26,986 bases of DNA, taken from the IMG/VR virus record IMGVR_UViG_3300042868_004606, positions 1-26,986 of that record, one strand, 5' to 3'. Position 1 is the first letter of the stretch. Each line of letters opens with the position of its first letter. A program made the position numbers and the translations under genes. Origin of the DNA: a virus. Below the pieces are notes generated by a model. That model was not told where the DNA came from and searched no databases. It saw nothing but the letters and a program-made list of their open reading frames with translations. Positions 23,587-26,986 of the stretch are shown piece by piece.

Positions 23587-24174
23587 TTAAATTATACGCA
23601 TAGGCATAAGTAAAGCGCGCCACGCTACCGCCTTAGCGGGTAAGTGAATGATAATCGGCTTACCCTTACCCATAAACTCTACGCGTACAGGGTTACCTTT
23701 ACCCGCTATCTTCCCATAATCTGCGAATAGAGCAGGGTTGAAAGCGATCTCGCCTAGTGGCTCGCGCTCACTCTTGCTTAATAGATCTTCAAAAGTAGCA
23801 GGGTAATTATCATCTAGTAATTGAATGGTTACCGCGCTACCGCTAACGCTAACGGTTAGCAGGTTACCTAAGCGGTTAAGTGTGACTAGTGCTAATTTCA
23901 TACTCTTAGCAAGCGCGATCACGCGCTTAACGTCATCTAACGCAATAAGGCTAGGCGCTAATTGCCCGCCCTCTATCTCTAGCTTGCCCTCTATTAAGCG
24001 GTAGCGATCTGTTGCGCGGGCTATTAGATAGCCCTCTCCCGCTGTTAGTTGAACACTACTAAGCGCCCGCAGGTCACCTTTATCTGCGTGAGTGCTCGCG
24101 CCCTCTAATAGGGTCAATAAATCGCTAGCCTTAACGGTTAGCGTATCGGTTAGAGTTTTCTCCATTGTATCCAT
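23587..24174 (-). CDS. Half-length beta sliding-clamp-like protein
   Basis: A 195-residue protein. Beta-clamp motifs appear: LTVKASDLLTLLEGAST, LIARATDRYRLIEGKLEI (the 'atDgyRL' loop), VTIQLLDDNYPATFEDLL (the 'lid..yP' turn), FADYGKIAGK and a C-terminus ending in ALLMPMRII, as in clamps ('LMPmr'). A bacterial clamp has ~370 residues in three domains; this one has room for about one and a half to two. It may form a larger ring or pair with the host clamp. Two ATGs (24174, 24165) are possible. GAGAGAGGGCAAG precedes them. It would tether a polymerase, probably the host's. Confidence 0.72.
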   Translation of the reverse strand: MDTMEKTLTDTLTVKASDLLTLLEGASTHADKGDLRALSSVQLTAGEGYLIARATDRYRLIEGKLEIEGGQLAPSLIALDDVKRVIALAKSMKLALVTLNRLGNLLTVSVSGSAVTIQLLDDNYPATFEDLLSKSEREPLGEIAFNPALFADYGKIAGKGNPVRVEFMGKGKPIIIHLPAKAVAWRALLMPMRII

Positions 24175-24277
24175 ATTCTTGCCCTCTCTCTCGCCCTCTC
24201 CCGCGCTCGCGGGTTAGGGTCTGCCTTGATAGCAGACCGCCACGCATAGGCTCTCACCTATGCGCGACGGTACGCGA
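24175..24277. promoter_or_regulatory. Gap with two perfect inverted repeats
   Basis: GTCTGC (24219-24224)/GCAGAC (24232-24237), with a seven-base loop, closely resembles the inverted repeat beside the DnaA boxes. CGCATAGG (24243-24250)/CCTATGCG (24257-24264) is a second perfect 8-bp stem. Neither has a T-run. They could be operators or leader structures for the clamp-like gene. Confidence 0.55.
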
Positions 24278-24427
24278 TCAACCGTTAAAGCATTGCGCGA
24301 TAGTGCCAAAACAGTAGTGACCCTTAACGGTATCGGTTGCGGGTACGTACCAAACTAGACCCGTGACCGCTAGCACTATGACCGCAACCGCTAGCGCGAT
24401 AAGCGCGCCCGCTATGACTTTACGCAT
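24278..24427 (-). CDS. Small secreted or membrane-anchored protein (49 aa)
   Basis: The ATG at 24427 is chosen because GAGGAGATCA lies just before it. Upstream in-frame starts sit inside the previous gene. The first 27 residues (MRKVIAGALIALAVAVIVLA and on) form a signal peptide or membrane helix. The short outside part has two cysteines (HYCFGTIAQCFNG) able to form a disulfide. It could act at the envelope, for example in superinfection exclusion, but that is only a guess. Confidence 0.68.
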   Translation of the reverse strand: MRKVIAGALIALAVAVIVLAVTGLVWYVPATDTVKGHYCFGTIAQCFNG

Positions 24428-24884
24428 TGATCTCCTCATACTTTCCCGCCTTAAACTCAGCGATCTCATCATCAAGCCAATTTTCCGCGATCTCTCTAAA
24501 GTTCACGCGATAAAGCGAGCCTATGTCGCTAATCATTGAATAGATGTCGCGGGTCATTCCGCCCATATCTGCCCAATAATCGAATGAGAATAAATCCTCT
24601 ACCCAATCCTTGAGCCAATCTTCAGCAGCAATAAGCCCGTCCATATAGCCATTCTCGCGGTCATCTATATCCATATTTTCTAAGAATAATTGGCAGATAT
24701 TCTCACTAGCCAATTCATATAGCCCGTGATCGTTATTAATCCATAACGCGGTTGCCCACGTCTCACGATTAGACCAACCGTTATAGTCACTATTCTCTAA
24801 TTCACCAATAGCGAAATGAATCGAATCGCTATCGCCATTTAATAAAGCATCTTTCAAGAGTTCGGCTATCTGCTTGTTATTCAT
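24420..24884 (-). CDS. Conserved acidic protein with WSNRETW motif
   Basis: A 154-residue acidic protein, first of the minus-strand block. The N-terminal helix (NNKQIAELLKDALLNGDSD) leads to the motif NGWSNRETWATALWINND at residues 36-53, then further helices (LKDWVEDLFSFDYW, REIAENWLDDEIAEF). The 'W.NRETW...LW..Nd..ly' pattern is widespread in phage and plasmid proteins whose function is unknown; anti-restriction-like activity is sometimes suggested. (GA)n precedes the ATG. It overlaps the next gene by eight bases. Confidence 0.75.
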   Translation of the reverse strand: MNNKQIAELLKDALLNGDSDSIHFAIGELENSDYNGWSNRETWATALWINNDHGLYELASENICQLFLENMDIDDRENGYMDGLIAAEDWLKDWVEDLFSFDYWADMGGMTRDIYSMISDIGSLYRVNFREIAENWLDDEIAEFKAGKYEEINA

Positions 24885-25052
24885 TGAACTACTCTCTCTC
24901 TTATGAGCGTGTTAGGTAGGTTGCTCACGGTCTAATTATGGGGGTCTATACCGTACAAAAGCAAGCCCATTTCGTAACTATTTTCTGCCCGTGTCGCGGG
25001 TTATATCTGCCCAATAAATGAGCTGTATAACAGGGCGCAGGGTTAGGCAATA

Positions 25053-25129
25053 GGTCACGGGTTAGCGGGCAAGGTATCGGGTCACGGTCTAGCCGATTAG
25101 GTCACGGGCTAAGGGTTACGGTCTAGCGG
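25053..25129 (+). repeat. Four imperfect iteron-like direct repeats
   Basis: The unit GGTCACGG-KYTAGCSG appears at 25053-25068 (GGTCACGGGTTAGCGG), 25080-25095 (GGTCACGGTCTAGCCG), 25100-25115 (GGTCACGGGCTAAGGG) and 25114-25129 (GGTTACGGTCTAGCGG). Start-to-start spacings are 27, 20 and 14, so they are not helically regular. Further GGTCTA units follow to about 25190. Such repeats near DnaA boxes are typical initiator-binding sites. Confidence 0.7.
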
Positions 25130-25147
25130 TTGGGTTGGTTGGTTGGG
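25128..25147 (+). other. G-rich tract, possible two-tetrad quadruplex
   Basis: GGTTGGGTTGGTTGGTTGGG gives five G-runs with TT loops on the plus strand, enough for a two-tetrad G-quadruplex in single-stranded DNA. It directly follows the iteron-like repeats. Structure formation is inferred from the sequence only. Confidence 0.5.
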
Positions 25148-25266
25148 TCTAATGGGTAGCGGTTGGGTCTAGGTCTATGGGTCTAGGTCATTACTTAATA
25201 GTTAGGGCTTAGGGGATTAGGTCTGCCCAATTAGAGTTACTTAATTACTAGAGTAATGAGTCAATA

Positions 25267-25285
25267 GTCTGCCGATAGGGCAGAC
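25267..25285. repeat. Inverted repeat GTCTGCC/GGCAGAC, left of the DnaA boxes
   Basis: GTCTGCC (25267-25273), GATAG, then GGCAGAC (25279-25285): a perfect 7-bp inverted repeat. GTCTGCC also occurs alone at 25221-25227. A possible protein-binding site or cruciform. Confidence 0.72.
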
Positions 25286-25309
25286 CGCCCTACAGTTTTT
25301 TACAATAAC

Positions 25310-25330
25310 TTATCCACAACCTTATCCACA
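25310..25330 (+). promoter_or_regulatory. Two perfect DnaA boxes
   Basis: TTATCCACA occurs at 25310-25318 and again at 25322-25330, twelve bases apart, in the same orientation. This is the consensus DnaA box. Two exact copies in a noncoding repeat region make host-DnaA binding likely, so replication may start here. Confidence 0.85.
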
Positions 25331-25345
25331 GGCAGACAGTCTGCC
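25331..25345. repeat. Inverted repeat GGCAGAC-A-GTCTGCC abutting the second DnaA box
   Basis: GGCAGAC (25331-25337), A, then GTCTGCC (25339-25345): a perfect palindrome with a one-base centre that begins at the very next base after the DnaA box. It uses the same 7-mer as the repeat at 25267-25285, in reversed order. Likely a dimeric protein site. Confidence 0.75.
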
Positions 25346-25557
25346 CTGAAATGTCTAACCCTTGACCTGAACTAGACCCCAGATGCTTAAATCCAGCGCG
25401 GGGTGTACGTATACTCCCCAACAAAATATATTTGATAAAGTGAAATGGCCGGTAAACCTCTGACCTGCGGTTATGGGCTGTAATAATAGTGTGACGCAAA
25501 ACACAGTACTAGATGCGGTAAACGCACTATTTTTTCTGCCTTATATATAGTAGAGGA

Positions 25558-25674
25558 GCAAAGCGGGGTTAATTAGCTTTGCGACGAAAGGTTGGCCTCT
25601 AACGAGGCCCCTAGGCCGAGTACTGACTTACCCCTCAGTTCGCTGTAGCTCCCTCGGGCGCTAAGCCCGAACTG
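25558..25674 (+). other. Structured leader-like region upstream of the terminase gene
   Basis: Four inverted repeats lie in about 115 bases: GCAAAGC/GCTTTGC (25558-25564/25576-25582), GGCCTC-TAAC-GAGGCC (25594-25609), CAGTTCG/CGAACTG (25636-25642/25668-25674), and inside the last, TCGGGC-GCTAA-GCCCGA (25654-25670; it overlaps the outer arm by three bases, so they may be alternatives). The density suggests a folded leader RNA or a packaging-related DNA site. No tRNA cloverleaf fits. Confidence 0.5.
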
Positions 25675-25716
25675 TCCGGTATTTTTAGTGGGGATAGTTC
25701 TATTAAAATCGCAGAC

Positions 25717-25742
25717 GCCTAGTAATCACTTCCTGCCTAGTA
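25717..25742 (+). repeat. Short direct repeat GCCTAGTA
   Basis: GCCTAGTA occurs at 25717-25724 and 25735-25742, an 18-base period, followed by ATC and TCA. The core CTAGTA is also the core of the repeats at 13885-13916 upstream of the early operon. Both lie ahead of a plus-strand operon's first gene. CTAG is frequent in this genome, so chance is possible. Confidence 0.4.
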
Positions 25743-25794
25743 TCAAAGAAATGACATTTCGCGCCATTCACGGCGCTCAGCTTGGAGGCACTAC

Positions 25795-26986
25795 GTGGCA
25801 GATAACAGTGCCGATATTGCCAAAAGAATCATCCTTGGCTGTGTAGCAGAAGGTATGACCATAGACGCGGCTTGTTCATCAGCCGGTAAGTCTATGAAGA
25901 CCTATGAGTATTACCGTCGCTCCGATAAGATCTTTTCTGACAAAGTAGACCGTACTAGGCTCGGGCTAAAGGACAAGCAGTTCGCCTCCGGCGATGTTCA
26001 CGATATGTCCTTTGCCGAGTTTCGCCAGAAGTTCCTGCACTCACGTACCTTTCCACACCAGCAGAACATTGTTGATGTAATCGAAGGTAGAGAACCTGGC
26101 TGGCTACATCCCAGTATGAAATTTGAACTGGGTCTGGCTAATAACCGTATCCTAGTAAATATCCCGCCGAACCACGCCAAGTCAATGACCATCACGGTTG
26201 ACTATGTAACTTGGCAGGTTTGCCGCAACCCTAACTTTCGAGTACTGATAGTCTCCCAAACGCAGCAATTAGCTGCCGACTTTCTCTACGCCATTAAGCA
26301 ACGTCTGACCCATCCAATGTATGAAGAACTTCAGACCGCCTTTGCTGCTGGCGTAGGGTTTAACTCTAAGTCTGCCTCGTGGCAAGCAACCCGTATCACC
26401 TTCGGTGACGAACTCAGAGAATCCTCAGAAAAGGATCCAAACATTGAGGCCGTCGGTATCGGTGGTCAGATCTACGGTAAACGTGCCGATATGATTATTG
26501 TAGACGATGCTGTAACTCTGAAGAACGCCAATGAGTTTGAACGACAGATTAAGTGGCTTACCCAAGACGTTAGATCTCGTCTGAACCCTACTGGTAAGTT
26601 AATTATTATTGGAACTCGCGTAGCCTCGGTGGACTTATACCGCGAACTACGTTCCGAGGACCGCTACCCAGGTGGCTTAGTCCCTTGGAAGTATTTAGCG
26701 ATGCCGGCGCTTTTGACGCCGGACGAGGATCCTGATAAATGGGAAACCCTCTGGCCAGCATCTGATGCTCCATTTGATGGGCAAGAGGAAGCGGATAAGA
26801 ACGAAGACGGCCTTTACCCTAGATGGAATGGTCGCAACCTTTACAACGAACGCCAAGCTATGGATGCTTCGACCTGGGCGTTGGTTTACCAGCAACAGGA
26901 CGTTTCTGAAAACGCAGCCTTTGACCCAGTATGTGTTCGTGGCTCCATTGACGGTATGCGCAAGTCTGGGCGGCTTGAACCTGGTA
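25795..26986 (+). CDS. terL: Terminase large subunit, 3' end missing
   Basis: The frame is open from GTG 25795 to the window end (397 codons), with CTTGGAGGCACTAC as ribosome site. Residues ~18-45 look like a helix-turn-helix (AEGMTIDAACSSAGKSMKTY). The ATPase motifs follow: the Walker A variant NIPPNHAKSM (residues 122-131), Walker B DMIIVDDAV (232-240) and the coupling strand KLIIIGTR (268-275). An adenine-binding/entry motif with FPHQQNIVD near residue 86 precedes them. The C-terminal nuclease domain is incomplete here. It drives DNA packaging into the prohead. A small terminase gene is not visible upstream; the N-terminal helix-turn-helix may replace it. Confidence 0.9.
   Translation, partial: MADNSADIAKRIILGCVAEGMTIDAACSSAGKSMKTYEYYRRSDKIFSDKVDRTRLGLKDKQFASGDVHDMSFAEFRQKFLHSRTFPHQQNIVDVIEGREPGWLHPSMKFELGLANNRILVNIPPNHAKSMTITVDYVTWQVCRNPNFRVLIVSQTQQLAADFLYAIKQRLTHPMYEELQTAFAAGVGFNSKSASWQATRITFGDELRESSEKDPNIEAVGIGGQIYGKRADMIIVDDAVTLKNANEFERQIKWLTQDVRSRLNPTGKLIIIGTRVASVDLYRELRSEDRYPGGLVPWKYLAMPALLTPDEDPDKWETLWPASDAPFDGQEEADKNEDGLYPRWNGRNLYNERQAMDASTWALVYQQQDVSENAAFDPVCVRGSIDGMRKSGRLEPG

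Larger units (their letters stand above)
24885..25794. other. Gene-free region, probable replication origin and control region
   Basis: No convincing protein is encoded here on either strand. The left part (25050-25200) is G/T-rich on the plus strand, with repeated GGTCACGG and GGTCTA units. The centre has two DnaA boxes flanked by GTCTGCC inverted repeats. The right part has AT-rich stretches (25424-25440 and 25540-25550), then GC-rich stem-loops, up to the terminase ribosome site. Together these are typical of an iteron/DnaA-type origin plus late-gene leader. Individual parts are listed separately. Confidence 0.7.

Noticed and set aside
25363-25393. TTGACC followed by TTAAAT as a promoter
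   Set aside because: The spacing is about 19 bases and the -10 match is poor. Not supported enough to list as a promoter.
25290-25499. Minus-strand frame of 69 residues in the origin region
   Set aside because: It would run through the DnaA boxes and palindromes, has no ribosome site and no domain-like sequence.
25558-25680. A tRNA or tmRNA gene in the structured region
   Set aside because: No cloverleaf with a proper acceptor, T-loop and anticodon stem could be fitted. No tRNA was recognised elsewhere in the window either.
25751-25846. Small frame MTFRAIHG... ahead of terL
   Set aside because: It has no ribosome site and overlaps the terminase start in another frame. The GTG at 25795 has GGAGG upstream.

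Overview
The window is part of a tailed bacteriophage genome. It is densely packed with short genes, many coupled by TAATG, ATGA, GTGA or TTGA overlaps. The host is probably an actinobacterium: the phage carries a WhiB-family iron-sulfur regulator, a family largely confined to actinobacteria and their phages. The AT-leaning composition and gene content fit a phage of free-living freshwater actinobacteria. That host range is an inference and was not tested.

Layout. (1) 1-13434, plus strand: virion and lysis genes. This block opens inside the 3' end of a probable N4-gp56-type major capsid protein. It continues through a chain of tiny basic proteins, a collagen-like fibre protein, two glycosyltransferases, an adaptor-like protein, a run of tail or fibre modules with obvious paralogy, and a 736-residue structural protein. 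It ends with a lysis cassette (membrane protein, M15-type endolysin, holin-like protein) and a strong terminator at 13459-13492. (2) 13561-13854, minus strand: a zinc-ribbon protein, divergent from the next block. (3) 13924-20581, plus strand: early and replication genes. These are an HslV/proteasome-like Ntn hydrolase, a Cas4-like Fe-S nuclease, a WhiB protein, a RecA/DnaB-fold ATPase, a Holliday-junction-resolvase-like nuclease, a primase split into zinc-finger and TOPRIM proteins, a nucleotide-modification-associated (Nmad1/DUF1599) protein, a sigma-factor-like protein, another candidate nuclease and an FmdB-type zinc ribbon. A hairpin terminator follows at 20585-20604. (4) 20662-24884, minus strand: a cluster of mostly very small proteins, many preceded by a (GA)n tract. 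It also holds a lysozyme-like muralytic enzyme and a half-length beta-clamp-like protein. (5) 24885-25794: about 0.9 kb without genes. It has the look of a replication origin: four GGTCACGG-type direct repeats, a G-rich tract, and two perfect TTATCCACA DnaA boxes flanked by GTCTGCC inverted repeats. A structured stretch follows, leading to (6) the large terminase gene, plus strand, from 25795 and cut by the window end.

How it works together. The terminase sits at the right edge and the capsid C-terminus at the left edge. The missing portal and capsid-assembly genes therefore probably join the two edges, as in a circular or circularly permuted genome. Replication likely starts at the DnaA-box region. 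It would use phage helicase-like ATPase, primase parts and clamp, with a host polymerase, because no DNA polymerase is seen here. WhiB, the sigma-like protein and the zinc ribbons probably redirect host transcription. No integrase or obvious repressor is visible, so a lytic lifestyle is the simpler reading, although part of the genome is not shown.
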